DNA of 64,000 nucleotides from Pseudomonas sp. SORT22 (GTDB taxonomy: Bacteria; Pseudomonadota; Gammaproteobacteria; Pseudomonadales; Pseudomonadaceae), in the NCBI RefSeq assembly GCF_018417635.1, contig NZ_CP071007.1, positions 3,720,501 through 3,784,500 on the forward strand. The letters run 5' to 3'. Shown one piece after another: positions 43,627 to 51,901 of the stretch (positions are counted from its first letter, which is position 1; every line of letters starts with the position of its first letter). The notes below the pieces were generated by a model. That model was given only the letters and a program-made list of their open reading frames with translations. It was not told where the DNA came from and did no database searches. Made by a program: the position numbers and the translations under genes.

Positions 43627-44145
43627 TCATCTCCACTGCGTCCGGCTCAGCGAGTCGCGACAATGACGTACAGCTTGAACAATGTACTTCCCCACGGTGC
43701 TTTCGGAAACGCCGAGTCTTATGGCGATCTGCGCATGGGTCAGCCCCTCGAGACGGTTGAGCAGTAGCGCCAACCTTGCGTTGGTTGGCAACTTGTCCAT
43801 GGCGATATCGAGCTGTGCCAAAGCCTCATCTGTGATCAGAGCAGTCTCTGGTGAAGGGCGTGGATCGCATACCTCCAGGGCCTGTGATTCATCGGCATGC
43901 AAAGCATTGAGTCGCCCCTCCCGACGCATACGATCAATGGCCAGGTTGCCAGCTATGCGGAACAGAAACGCGCGAGGCTCCTGTATCGGTTCGCCCGCCG
44001 GCAGGTTAACCAAACGCAGATAGGTATCCTGGGCCACATCGGCAGCTTGCTCAACGTTACCCAACCGCCGAGCCAGGAACGCCAACAGTTCTGCGTAGTG
44101 CTCATGGAAGTTGGTTAGCAAATCAGAGGTGCCAATGCGTGACAT
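43627..44145 (-). CDS. FecI-type ECF sigma factor
   Basis: 172 residues. Region 2: FHEHYAELLAFLARRLGNVEQAADVAQDTYLRLV, PRAFLFRIAGNLAIDRMRRE; region 4: LPTNARLALLLNRLEGLTHAQIAIRLGVSESTVGKYIVQAV. First gene of the minus-strand module. About 60 bases upstream, a Fur-box-like stretch (ATAATG-CTTCTCA read on the minus strand, 44200-44215) suggests iron repression; it matches the consensus only in part. Confidence 0.91.
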   Translation of the reverse strand: MSRIGTSDLLTNFHEHYAELLAFLARRLGNVEQAADVAQDTYLRLVNLPAGEPIQEPRAFLFRIAGNLAIDRMRREGRLNALHADESQALEVCDPRPSPETALITDEALAQLDIAMDKLPTNARLALLLNRLEGLTHAQIAIRLGVSESTVGKYIVQAVRHCRDSLSRTQWR

Positions 44146-44195
44146 GCTCAGCCCTATTTCGGTGAACCGGCCCCGCCGGAGAGCGGCGAATACTA

Positions 44196-44216
44196 CATTA
44201 ACTGAGAAGCATTATT
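44196..44216. promoter_or_regulatory. Possible Fur box before the second ECF sigma gene
   Basis: Minus-strand AATAATGCTTCTCAGTTA agrees with about 11 of 18 positions of the Fur consensus GATAATGATAATCATTATC. Position and the iron-type operon make it plausible; the match is weak. Confidence 0.3.
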
Positions 44217-44359
44217 AAATGGATTAAGAGCAGCGGCCCCGTTTTGCAGCGGAGTTCCGCGCAGACACGTCGGTGATTAAAGCCGACAGTCAAACCCAGC
44301 CTTAAGGCAATGGCGTCAATTTGATATCATGGCTGTCAGTCGAAGCAAGGAACTGCTCC

Positions 44360-44923
44360 ATGATCTCACGCGCAAAAAAAATCCTCTGCCTGCCTGGCAT
44401 CCTGCTGCTGGCGGCAGTTTCCTCCCAGGCTGTCGCCGGGCACTTCGTCATTGACATGCAAACCGATGAAGGTCGCAAGCTGGCGAAAACCATCGGCACC
44501 GATAAGTACCGCTACGCCTTGTTCAACGAGTTCAGCAAGGACGCGCCGTACAGTGCGATTGCGCTGAGCAACTCGGAGGGTTTCAAGGACGGCGTTGTCG
44601 TTTACAACGCTGTCATCAATGCCACGGAACAGGGCGCAAAAATGATCTTCACGCAGTTTGTCGACTGCGGGAAGCTGCAGACCAATGAGGGCTTTATTGA
44701 AGTCAACGATCAGCCGATCAAGGTGCTGCATGAGTGCCGCGAGGAAAAACCAGGCACCAAGGTGTCGATCTTCCTGCCGGTCTCCGATGCCGCGCAGCAC
44801 TATATCTACAACGCCTTCGCCAAGGATGTCCCGGTGAAGGTCAGGATGGATAAACACCCCGTGGTGTTTCCAACCAACGGTTTCCTCGAGGCCTGGAGCG
44901 TGAGAAACAAGAAGGCGCTTTGA
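44360..44923 (+). CDS. Exported protein of unknown function
   Basis: 187 residues from ATG 44360 (AAGGA 8 bases upstream). Signal peptide MISRAKKILCLPGILLLAAVSSQAVA-G. The mature chain has two Cys (FVDCGKLQ, LHECREEK) and reads as a small alpha/beta domain (VVVYNAVINATEQGAKMIFTQ, VKVRMDKHPVVFPTNGFLEAW). No family recognised. Convergent with the OmpA-like gene. Confidence 0.65.
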   Translation: MISRAKKILCLPGILLLAAVSSQAVAGHFVIDMQTDEGRKLAKTIGTDKYRYALFNEFSKDAPYSAIALSNSEGFKDGVVVYNAVINATEQGAKMIFTQFVDCGKLQTNEGFIEVNDQPIKVLHECREEKPGTKVSIFLPVSDAAQHYIYNAFAKDVPVKVRMDKHPVVFPTNGFLEAWSVRNKKAL

Positions 44924-44936
44924 ACTCAAACCCTGC

Positions 44937-45470
44937 TCACTGTTGCTCAAACTCATAGCCCAGGCTGTGGCCATGGCTGACCCACTCCACCACGCCCCGG
45001 CGGTTGAGCTTCAAGTCGTCCTTGCCACTGCCCTCGCGCACCGGTGAATGCTCGCCATAGGCGTGAACATTCACCTGCTCGTACAAGGCGCCGTACTTGA
45101 CCAGGTAATAGGCAATCATCGCGGCACGCGCCTGGGCCAGGACGAAGTTCTGCTCGGGCGAGCCGATGTCATCGGTATGGCCCTCGACAAAGACTTCGGC
45201 CTCGGGATGGCTCACCAGGTAGTTGGCCACATAGGCAAGCCTGGCCTGATAAGGCGGCTCGATCGCCGAGCTGTCGGTGTCGAAATACACCACCAGGCCG
45301 CCGGCCACATCGGGCTCATCCGACAGCGCTTGCAGGGCGCGCTGGTTGTTGGCATCGGCCTCGGCCGCCGAGACGAACAGCGAGTGTTCGCTGGTGCTTG
45401 CAGGGTTGCTGCAGCCTGTCGCCGTCAATACCAACAGCACGGGCAGGAAGCAGCGCAGATAACGGTTCAT
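44937..45470 (-). CDS. OmpA-family lipoprotein
   Basis: 177 residues from ATG 45470 (GAGGGG upstream). Lipoprotein signal MNRYLRCFLPVLLVLTATGC. The OmpA peptidoglycan-binding domain occupies about 65-165: VYFDTDSSAIEPPYQARLAYVANYLVSHPEAEVFVEGHTDDIGSPEQNFVLAQARA, with the diaminopimelate-binding Asp (TDD) and Arg (QARA) present, then NRRGVVEW. It anchors the outer membrane to peptidoglycan. It follows the carboxypeptidase gene by 30 bases in the same operon, tying it to wall metabolism. Confidence 0.88.
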   Translation of the reverse strand: MNRYLRCFLPVLLVLTATGCSNPASTSEHSLFVSAAEADANNQRALQALSDEPDVAGGLVVYFDTDSSAIEPPYQARLAYVANYLVSHPEAEVFVEGHTDDIGSPEQNFVLAQARAAMIAYYLVKYGALYEQVNVHAYGEHSPVREGSGKDDLKLNRRGVVEWVSHGHSLGYEFEQQ

Positions 45471-45500
45471 AGGCCCCTCTTCTCGTCTACAGGATCGCAA

Positions 45501-46715
45501 CTAGCCCGCGCACAACAGGCACACGCCCAGCCATTGGTACACCTTGAGCAACAGGTAGTCCCAGGCCCGACTGAACCAGCCGCCCTCTTCCACGCTTTCC
45601 ATCACCACCAGCGGCTTGCTGGCGACGTGTTTTGAGCCCACCTGGAAGTTGACCACCCCCACCACCTGCCCCGCCTGCAACGGCGCGTGAAGTTCGGCGG
45701 TGTCGACGATGGCGCTGGCCTGCACCTCGGCCGAGTGCCCGTAGGGCACGCTGATGGTCGCTTGCGCGCCGGCATTGAGCTTGACGTTGCGGGTCTGGCC
45801 AAACCACACCCGCTTGCTCATGAACACTTCGTCGGCCTGGATCGGCGTCACCGTCTCAAATGCGCGAAAGCCCCACTTGAGCAGTTTTTCCGACTCCTGA
45901 AAGCGCAGCCGATCGGACTTGGCGCCCATCACCACGGCAATCAGGCGGCGCCCGTCACGTTGCGCCGAGGTGACCAGGCTGTAGCCGCCTGCGCTGGAGT
46001 TGCCGGTCTTTAAACCGTCGACATCCAGGCTGGTACTCCACAACAGGCGGTTGCGGTTGTATTGCTGAACGTTGTTGAAGGCGAAGGCCCTTTGTTTGTA
46101 CAAGGCGTACTCCGCCGGCAACTCGGCAATCAGCGCACGGCTGAGTATCGCCATGTCGCGGGCACTGCTGTATTGCCCTTCGGCGGCCAGGCCATGGACG
46201 GTCTTGAACTGGGTATTGGTCAGGCCAAGTTTGCCGGCCTGTTCATTCATCAGGTCGATAAAGGCGTTTTCGCTGCCGGCAATGTAAGTGGCCAGGGCAA
46301 TGCAGGCGTCATTGCCAGACTGCACCACAACCCCGGCATTGAGGTCTTGTACCGAGACCCGGTCGCCGGGCTTGAGAAACATCAACGAAGAACCCTGCAA
46401 GTGCGGATTGCCTGCGGCCCAGGCATCGTGCTCGATGGTCACCCGGTCACTGGCGCTGAGTGCGCCGGACTGCAGAGCCTCGCCGATCACATAACTGCTC
46501 ATGATCTTCACCAGGCTGGCAGGGTCGATGCGCGCATCGGCATTGCCCTGGGCCAGGACTTCGCCACTTTCATAGTCCATCAACATCCACGATTCGGCGG
46601 CGACGCCCGGTGCCGCGACAAGGTCTGCAGCACTTACCGTAAAAGACCCACTGGCCACTAACCACGGTGCAAGTAATACACACAACAACCCCTTAACTAC
46701 TGCTGAACCTTTCAT
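45501..46715 (-). CDS. D-Ala-D-Ala carboxypeptidase, PBP5/6 type
   Basis: 404 residues from ATG 46715 (GGGAG 5 bases upstream). Signal peptide to about TVSA-ADLVAA. Penicillin-binding triad: SLVK (DPASLVKIMSSYV), SGN (VVQSGNDACIAL), KTG (DGLKTGNSSAGGYSLV). A PBP5-type C-terminal beta domain (KRVWFGQTRNVKLNAGAQATISVPYGHSAEV) and amphipathic membrane helix (WFSRAWDYLLLKVYQWLGVCLL) follow. It trims D-Ala from peptidoglycan stem peptides in the periplasm. Paired with an OmpA-like lipoprotein, it is probably an accessory copy beside the core dac genes. Confidence 0.9.
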   Translation of the reverse strand: MKGSAVVKGLLCVLLAPWLVASGSFTVSAADLVAAPGVAAESWMLMDYESGEVLAQGNADARIDPASLVKIMSSYVIGEALQSGALSASDRVTIEHDAWAAGNPHLQGSSLMFLKPGDRVSVQDLNAGVVVQSGNDACIALATYIAGSENAFIDLMNEQAGKLGLTNTQFKTVHGLAAEGQYSSARDMAILSRALIAELPAEYALYKQRAFAFNNVQQYNRNRLLWSTSLDVDGLKTGNSSAGGYSLVTSAQRDGRRLIAVVMGAKSDRLRFQESEKLLKWGFRAFETVTPIQADEVFMSKRVWFGQTRNVKLNAGAQATISVPYGHSAEVQASAIVDTAELHAPLQAGQVVGVVNFQVGSKHVASKPLVVMESVEEGGWFSRAWDYLLLKVYQWLGVCLLCAG

Positions 46716-46833
46716 ACGCTCCCAAACTCGACTGCCCAACTCATCAGCCACTGCAAATACGCTGATGAAGTATTTGTCCGCGGATTGTGCGTACGCCTAT
46801 ACTATAAATCAATCAACTATCAAGATATCTGAT

Positions 46834-47745
46834 ATGCATAGCATTGATATCGACTCTGTCGACTTGAACTTACTGCGAGTGTTTGTCGCCCTGATCGAAG
46901 AAGGCGGTGCCAGCCGCGCTGCGCTGCGCCTGGGGGTGACCCAGCCTGCGGTCAGTGCGGCCCTTGCGCGGCTGCGGGAAATTTACGCCGACCCGTTGTT
47001 CGAACGCACCGGCCGTGGCCTGCGCCCGACCCTGCGCGCCAACGAGCTGGCGCCGCTGATTGGCGAGGCCCTTAATCGCTGCCGGCAAGCCTTTGCGTTG
47101 TCGGTCGCCGGCAAAGACATCAAGGGCCGGACCATCACCATCGGCCTCTCCGACGACAGCGAAATCGCCCTGGGGCAAAGCCTGGTGGCGCTGATCGATG
47201 AGCAACTGCATGGCTTGCGCATTCTGTTCCGCCAGACCCACAGCGGCCTGGTGCAGGACATGCTCATGCATCATCAGATCGATATCGCCGTGTCTGCCGG
47301 CGGGCTGTCGTCGCCGCTGATTGCCCGCCACCGCCTGGGCCGCGGCAACTACCTGTGCATCGCCGACGCTAACAACAGCATTCCCAGCAGCGCCGAGGAC
47401 TACGCCCAGCGACCGCACCTGCTGGTGTCGTCGGGCGGTTTCGTCGGCATCGTCGACGAGGGGCTGAATGCGGCCGGCTACAAGCGCAGCATCCGCGCCT
47501 CGACCTCGCACTTTGCCGCAGTGCCGTTTCTGCTGGTGGGCTCGAAGCTGATCACCACGGTGCCCACCCACGCCGCCCGGGCCATGGAACGGGTCAGCAC
47601 CCTGCAGACCTTTCCCTGCCCGGTGCCGCTGCCCTCCTACGACCTGGAAATCGGCACGCGGGTGGGCAGCAAGCACGACAGCACGCTGCAAACGGTCAAG
47701 TCGCTGATCATTCAACTGGTGGACAACACCTTCTGCCTGTCCTGA
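46834..47745 (+). CDS. LysR-family regulator, probably of the nitrilase
   Basis: 303 residues from ATG 46834. HTH DSVDLNLLRVFVALIEEGGASRAALRLGVTQPAVSAALARLREIYADPLFERTGRGLRPT, then a substrate domain (ITIGLSDDSEIALGQSLVALI, RQTHSGLVQDMLMHHQIDIAVSAGG). It converges on the nitrilase gene 22 bases away, an unusual layout for a LysR partner. GATATC-centred repeats occur both around its start (46824-46856) and in the nitrilase promoter (48772-48796), suggesting that it controls itself and the nitrilase. Confidence 0.87.
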   Translation: MHSIDIDSVDLNLLRVFVALIEEGGASRAALRLGVTQPAVSAALARLREIYADPLFERTGRGLRPTLRANELAPLIGEALNRCRQAFALSVAGKDIKGRTITIGLSDDSEIALGQSLVALIDEQLHGLRILFRQTHSGLVQDMLMHHQIDIAVSAGGLSSPLIARHRLGRGNYLCIADANNSIPSSAEDYAQRPHLLVSSGGFVGIVDEGLNAAGYKRSIRASTSHFAAVPFLLVGSKLITTVPTHAARAMERVSTLQTFPCPVPLPSYDLEIGTRVGSKHDSTLQTVKSLIIQLVDNTFCLS

Positions 47746-47767
47746 GGCCGGGCATACAGGGCACTCG

Positions 47768-48691
47768 TTAGCGCTGGAACTTCACCGAGCTTTTCGCCCG
47801 TTCATCAACCAGCAAGGTGAAGACATCCGGGCGCGAATAGTGGCCGACCACATCAAAGTCATACCGCGCCTTGACCAGCTCGGCCGAGTCGATCTGCGCC
47901 ACCAGCAAACCGGGGCCGTGCTTCAATGGCCCGGCAATCACCTCGCCCATGGGGCCGATGATCACGCTGTTGCCCTGCATCAGCGGTCGGTCGTCATCCC
48001 AGTGCGGCAGGCTGGTGCCCAGGTCGCGTGGCGACGGCTGGTACTGGCAGGCGCTGACCAGAAAACAGCGCCCTTCGTGGGCGATATGGCGCATGGAGAT
48101 TTGCCAGTTGTCGCGCTCGTCCACCGTCGGCGCGCACCACACCTCGATGCCTTTGGCGTACATCGCCGTGCGCAGCAGCGGCATGTGGTTTTCCCAGCAG
48201 ATTGCCGCACCGATCTTGCCCACCGGGGTATCGATCACCGGCAAGGTCGAGCCGTCGCCCTGGCCCCAGATCAGCCGTTCGCTGCCGGTCGGCATGAGTT
48301 TGCGGTGGTTGGCCACCAGGCCCTGCTCCGGCGAGAAGAACAGCGCCGAACAGAACAACGAGCTGCCACTGCGCTCGATGACACCGACCACCAGGTGCGC
48401 GCCGGTACGTTGCGCCAGGGCTGCGAGTTCGGCGGTTTCGGCGCCCGGCACATCGATGGCATTGGCGAAATAGCGCTCAAAGGCCTGGCGGCCTTCCGGC
48501 AGGCGATAGCCCATGTAGGTGCCGAAGATTTCGCCTTTCGGATAGCCGCCCAACAGGGCTTCGGGCATGACCACCAGCTGGGCGCCAGCGGCCTTTATTT
48601 CAGCCTCGTAGGCAAGAATCGCCTCCAGGGTTGGTTGTTTGCCGTCGGGGTGCGAACCCAGTTGCAGTGCTGCCACAGTAGAGAGGGTCAT
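47768..48691 (-). CDS. Nitrilase
   Basis: 307 residues. Catalytic triad of the nitrilase superfamily: Glu in [15 protein letters not shown], Lys in [23 protein letters not shown], Cys in [22 protein letters not shown]. The GGYPKG and [10 protein letters not shown] forms are those of true nitrilases (nitrile to acid plus ammonia) rather than amidases. Other branch features are [31 protein letters not shown]. Substrate aliphatic or arylacetonitrile. Expression probably from the palindromic promoter region at 48772-48796. Confidence 0.9.
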   Translation of the reverse strand: MTLSTVAALQLGSHPDGKQPTLEAILAYEAEIKAAGAQLVVMPEALLGGYPKGEIFGTYMGYRLPEGRQAFERYFANAIDVPGAETAELAALAQRTGAHLVVGVIERSGSSLFCSALFFSPEQGLVANHRKLMPTGSERLIWGQGDGSTLPVIDTPVGKIGAAICWENHMPLLRTAMYAKGIEVWCAPTVDERDNWQISMRHIAHEGRCFLVSACQYQPSPRDLGTSLPHWDDDRPLMQGNSVIIGPMGEVIAGPLKHGPGLLVAQIDSAELVKARYDFDVVGHYSRPDVFTLLVDERAKSSVKFQR

Positions 48692-48771
48692 GGGTCGTTA
48701 TTCTTGGGTGATGGATGGTGTGTGCATGCTCCTCTGGGCGTTGATATCGAGCAATCCGTCAAAACTTAAAT

Positions 48772-48796
48772 CTGATATCAATTGTACTGATATCAG
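48772..48796. promoter_or_regulatory. Large perfect inverted repeat before the nitrilase
   Basis: CTGATATCA (48772-48780), 7-base spacer, TGATATCAG (48788-48796): a perfect 9-7-9 repeat whose half-sites are themselves palindromic. A third copy, TTGATATCGA, is at 48741-48750 and relatives lie around the LysR start codon. Likely LysR operator, ~80 bases ahead of the nitrilase. Confidence 0.65.
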
Positions 48797-48822
48797 CACT
48801 TGAGCCAGGCAACCCCATCAAT

Positions 48823-48841
48823 CCATCGCTTTTAGCGATGG
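48823..48841. other. Hairpin between nitrilase and PACE genes
   Basis: CCATCGCT-TTT-AGCGATGG, a perfect 8-bp stem in the divergent region, followed on the plus strand by AACCTATTTTTT. Neither gene ends here, so it is either a small terminator in the leader or an operator. Confidence 0.4.
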
Positions 48842-48910
48842 AACCTATTTTTTAATTAAGCAAAAAACCGATGAGAATGGCCTCACCGAAACACACCTTC
48901 AGGTGACGTC

Positions 48911-49366
48911 ATGAAACTGCAAGCCTCCCAGAAATCCTTTGCTGAACGCATCGTCCACGCCGTCGGCTTCGAACTGATCGCCGTGCTGATCTGCGCGCCG
49001 ATCGGCGCCTGGCTGCTGAACCGCTCGATGCTGGAAATGGGCGCGCTGGCGGTGATGCTGTCGACCGTGGCGATGATCTGGAACATGCTCTACAACGCGG
49101 CGTTCGACCGCCTCTGGCCGGTCAGCCGGGTCGCGCGTACGGTCAAGCTCCGTGCCCTGCACGCCGGCGGCTTTGAAACCGGCTTTGTGCTGATCGGCGT
49201 GCCGATCGCGGCGCTGATGCTCGACGTGTCGCTGGTGCAGGCGTTCTTGCTGGAGATCGGTTTCTTCGCCTTCATGCTGCCTTACACCATGGCCTACAAC
49301 TGGGGCTATGACCTGCTGCGCCAGCGCCTGCTGAGCGCACCGGCAAGCGTAGTGCGGGTGCAATAA
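48911..49366 (+). CDS. PACE-family efflux transporter
   Basis: 151 residues, four transmembrane helices, two tandem bacterial transmembrane pair (BTP) domains: RIVHAVGFELIAVLICAPIGAWLLN, VMLSTVAMIWNMLYNAAFDRLWPV in the first, and RALHAGGFETGFVLIGVPIAALML, FFAFMLPYTMAYNWGYDLL in the second. The conserved Glu of helix 1 (GFELI) and the WNxxYNxxFD motif are those of AceI, which exports chlorhexidine and short-chain diamines such as cadaverine and putrescine. The nearby polyamine island gives this second role special interest. Confidence 0.9.
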   Translation: MKLQASQKSFAERIVHAVGFELIAVLICAPIGAWLLNRSMLEMGALAVMLSTVAMIWNMLYNAAFDRLWPVSRVARTVKLRALHAGGFETGFVLIGVPIAALMLDVSLVQAFLLEIGFFAFMLPYTMAYNWGYDLLRQRLLSAPASVVRVQ

Positions 49367-49391
49367 TCGCGTGAGTAACGCCGGGCCCCTC

Positions 49392-49408
49392 TTTAGCATC
49401 GAGCTAAA
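49392..49408. promoter_or_regulatory. Palindromic operator of the S24 repressor
   Basis: TTTAGC-ATCGA-GCTAAA, a perfect 6-5-6 inverted repeat 20 bases ahead of the repressor start. The same half-sites at the same spacing recur at 53916-53932 before the PL7 gene. Typical size and place for an autoregulated LexA/CI-like protein. Confidence 0.65.
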
Positions 49409-49427
49409 TAGTGGCATTCTGCACCCC

Positions 49428-50093
49428 ATGGATATCTACGCGATTCGCAAGCACAACCTGCTGCAGTTGCTCGGCACCCAGCGCAAGGCCAGCTGTGCCG
49501 AGCGCTGGGGCATGAGCCCGGCGCACCTGAGCCAGATCCTGTCGCTGCGCACAGAAAAAAACCTCGGCGATGAAGTGGCCCGGCGCATCGAGCAGGCCGA
49601 GCGCCTGCCTGCCGGCTGGATGGATGTGCTACAGGGCGAGGCTGGTGTACCGGCCAGCGGCGAGTTCGTCAGCATCGCCCACTTCGACATCCGCGGCTCG
49701 ATGGGCAACGGCAACACGCCGCCGGCCCATGTCGAAGTAATCCGCGACCTGACCGTGCACCTGGACTGGCTGCGCGGCCAGGGCATCAGTTTTTCTGCCG
49801 CGCACAACCTGGCAATCATCAGCGGCGATGGCGACAGCATGGCCGGCACCTTCAACGACGGCGACCCGCTGCTGGTCGACCGTGGCATTCACGAGGTGCG
49901 CAGCGACGCCATCTACGTGTTCAGCCTCGACGGCGACTTGTTCGTCAAACGCCTGCAACGCCTGACCGATGGCGCCTTGCGGATGATTGCCGACAATCCG
50001 CTGTACCCGCCGGTATTGATCGAAGGCGCGGCGCTGGAAAAACTGCACATTCATGGCCGGGTGCTACTAGTTTGGAACGCGCGAAGAGTATGA
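49428..50093 (+). CDS. CI/LexA-like repressor with S24 peptidase domain
   Basis: 221 residues from ATG 49428 (MDIYAIRKHNLLQLL); the longer frame from 49371 would run through the operator and is rejected. N-terminal HTH (about 1-60, CAERWGMSPAHLSQILSLRTEKNLGDEVARRIEQAERLPAGWMD). S24 domain (about 100-220): Ser in GDGDSMAGTFNDGDPLLVDRG, Lys in SLDGDLFVKRLQRL, enabling RecA-stimulated self-cleavage. It resembles prophage repressors but no phage genes surround it. Its likely operator is at 49392-49408, with a second copy before the PL7 gene. Confidence 0.87.
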   Translation: MDIYAIRKHNLLQLLGTQRKASCAERWGMSPAHLSQILSLRTEKNLGDEVARRIEQAERLPAGWMDVLQGEAGVPASGEFVSIAHFDIRGSMGNGNTPPAHVEVIRDLTVHLDWLRGQGISFSAAHNLAIISGDGDSMAGTFNDGDPLLVDRGIHEVRSDAIYVFSLDGDLFVKRLQRLTDGALRMIADNPLYPPVLIEGAALEKLHIHGRVLLVWNARRV

Positions 50094-50206
50094 TGGCAAA
50101 ACAACCGACCGCCCTGGTCGGTTAATGGACACTAGACAACAGCAGTAGGATGTAGCGATTCCAGCAACGGATTGCTCGACCGAATCCGTGTGACTGAGAT
50201 CGAATC

Positions 50207-50500
50207 ATGAGCGGTAATCTGTGGGTGTGGGAAGAAGAAGAGCTGCTGGCAATGCGCAGGGCATTTGCCGCACTCAAGGCCGGGCAACCCCAGGCAGAGC
50301 GGGTGTCGCAGCGGCGCATGGCCGCCGAGATGGGCGTCAGCGTCACCACCCTGAATGCCTATATGACCGGCAAGCGGGCGCTGGACGTCAAGTTCGCGCT
50401 GATGTTCGAACGCCTCACCGGTATCCCCACGCGCAGCTACAGCCCGCGCCTGGCTGACGAGATCGCAAGCCACCGGCACCATCACAAACCTGCGGTCTAG
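50207..50500 (+). CDS. Small XRE/Cro-like HTH protein
   Basis: 97 residues. After a short Trp/Glu-rich start (MSGNLWVWEEEELLAMRRAF) it has the HTH QPQAERVSQRRMAAEMGVSVTTLNAYMTGKRALDVKFALMFERLTGIPTRSYSPRLA, similar to Cro-type and YdaS-like regulators. It lies 113 bases past the S24 repressor on the same strand; together they recall a phage CI/Cro pair, though arranged in tandem rather than divergently. Its targets are unknown. Confidence 0.75.
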   Translation: MSGNLWVWEEEELLAMRRAFAALKAGQPQAERVSQRRMAAEMGVSVTTLNAYMTGKRALDVKFALMFERLTGIPTRSYSPRLADEIASHRHHHKPAV

Positions 50501-50552
50501 AGCCTGCGCGCCATTGAACGCTGAGCCTCGCTTGGCCTCGTGAAATTTATCT

Positions 50553-50576
50553 GGTAGTTTTTCATGAAAAAATACC
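50553..50576. promoter_or_regulatory. 24-bp palindrome before the FAD oxidase
   Basis: GGTA-G-TTTTT-CATG-AAAAA-A-TACC: a dyad with one mismatch, starting ~47 bases ahead of the oxidase start. It is the obvious operator for a polyamine regulator, most simply the XRE-cupin protein encoded just downstream. Confidence 0.55.
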
Positions 50577-50599
50577 AATAAAAATTCATGAGGTCCGTC

Positions 50600-51889
50600 G
50601 TGTTCAAGCAATCTGCCCAGCATGTCGCCAGCTATTACGCCCAGACCTACCCCACCGCCATCCCTCTGCGCCCTACCCTGCAGGAACGCCTGGACACCGA
50701 GGTGCTGATCATTGGCGCCGGCTTCAGCGGCCTGCACACCGCCCTGCGCCTTGCGCTCGCCGGCAAGCGGGTGACCCTGGTGGAAGCCAGCCGGGTGGCC
50801 TGGGCGGCGTCCGGGCGCAACGGCGGGCAGGCGTTGCTGGGGTGGTCGTGCGACATGCCGCCGCTGGAAAAGGCCCTTGGCCAGGAACGCGCACGGCGCC
50901 TGTGGGACAGCATGCGCTGGGCCGCCGGCGAGCTGCGTGAATTGCCCGAGCGCCACGGTTTTACCGTCGATTACCAGCGTGGCAGCCTGTGGGCGGCGGT
51001 GCTACCGCGACGGGTGGCCATGCTCCACGAGGCCAGGCACGAAGCCGAAACTAAATGGGGCTATGACCAGTTGCGGGTGATCGAGCGCGACGAATTGCCC
51101 GAATGGATCGGCAGCCCGCGCTACCAGGCCGCGCTGTACGATGCCGAAGGCGCCCACCTCAACCCGCTGAAACTGGCCCAGGGCCTGGCCAGCGCCATCG
51201 AAGCGGCCGGCGGGCGGATCTTCGAGCAAAGCCGGGTGCTCAGCTACCGCGATACCCCGGCAGGCTTTGTCGCCCGCACTGAAAAAGGCGAAATCCGCAG
51301 CGACGTGCTGGTGCTGGCCTGCAACGCCTACATCGACCAGCTCGACCGACCGCTGTCGCAGCGCCTGCTGCCGGTGGGCTCCTATCAGGTGGCCACCGCG
51401 CCCCTGGACCCGGCCCTGGCCCGTTCGCTGCTGCCGCGCAACAGCTGCGTGATCGACAACCAGTTCGTCCCCGACTACTTCCGCCTGACCCCGGACCAGC
51501 GCCTGCTGTTCGGCGGCGGCTGTACCTACCTGGGCGGTATCCCCAAGGACGTTGCCGCCGCCACCCGCCCGGTGCTGGAACGGGCCTTCCCGCAGCTACA
51601 GGGCGTGGCGATCGACTACGCCTGGGGCGGGCATATCGATTGCAGCCTGCGCCGCACCCCGGACATCGGCCGCCAGGGCCAGCGCTACTGGCTGCAGGGT
51701 TTCTCCGGGCATGGCGTGCTGCCGACCCTGGCCGGCGCCCGCGCGGTGAGTGATGCGATCCTTGGCAACCACGATTTGCTGGCGTTGTACCAGGCCATCG
51801 ACAACGGCCGTTTCCCCGGTGGCGACCTGCTCGCCGCGCCGCTGGAAGCTGCCGGCAAAGCCTGGTACCGCCTGCGCGACACTATTTGA
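50600..51889 (+). CDS. FAD-dependent oxidase, PuuB/PauB-like
   Basis: 429 residues from GTG 50600, chosen because GAGG lies 6 bases upstream; an ATG at 50588 overlaps that ribosome site. DAO superfamily: dinucleotide motif VLIIGAGFSGLHTALRLALAGKRVTLVEAS, AASGRNGGQAL, YQRGSLWAAVLP, EGAHLNPLKLAQGLASAIEAAGGRI, and C-terminal FSGHGVLPTLAGARAVSDAI. The SGRNGGQ and SGHG forms are those of gamma-glutamylputrescine oxidases, which deaminate gamma-glutamylated amines to aldehyde, ammonia and peroxide. First gene of a three-gene operon with the regulator and the GS-like ligase. Confidence 0.87.
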   Translation: MFKQSAQHVASYYAQTYPTAIPLRPTLQERLDTEVLIIGAGFSGLHTALRLALAGKRVTLVEASRVAWAASGRNGGQALLGWSCDMPPLEKALGQERARRLWDSMRWAAGELRELPERHGFTVDYQRGSLWAAVLPRRVAMLHEARHEAETKWGYDQLRVIERDELPEWIGSPRYQAALYDAEGAHLNPLKLAQGLASAIEAAGGRIFEQSRVLSYRDTPAGFVARTEKGEIRSDVLVLACNAYIDQLDRPLSQRLLPVGSYQVATAPLDPALARSLLPRNSCVIDNQFVPDYFRLTPDQRLLFGGGCTYLGGIPKDVAAATRPVLERAFPQLQGVAIDYAWGGHIDCSLRRTPDIGRQGQRYWLQGFSGHGVLPTLAGARAVSDAILGNHDLLALYQAIDNGRFPGGDLLAAPLEAAGKAWYRLRDTI

Positions 51890-51901
51890 GAGAGCCCCTT
51901 T

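Noticed and set aside
49371..49427. Upstream extension of the S24 repressor start
   Set aside because: The extra residues would be encoded by the palindromic operator and promoter; the HTH begins properly at 49428.
50104..50124. Terminator after the S24 repressor (ACCGACC/GGTCGGT)
   Set aside because: A short hairpin exists, but it is followed by AATGG with no T-run, so intrinsic termination is not supported.
49428..50500. Prophage remnant
   Set aside because: Only two phage-like regulators are present; no integrase, structural or lysis gene and no attachment repeat was found nearby.
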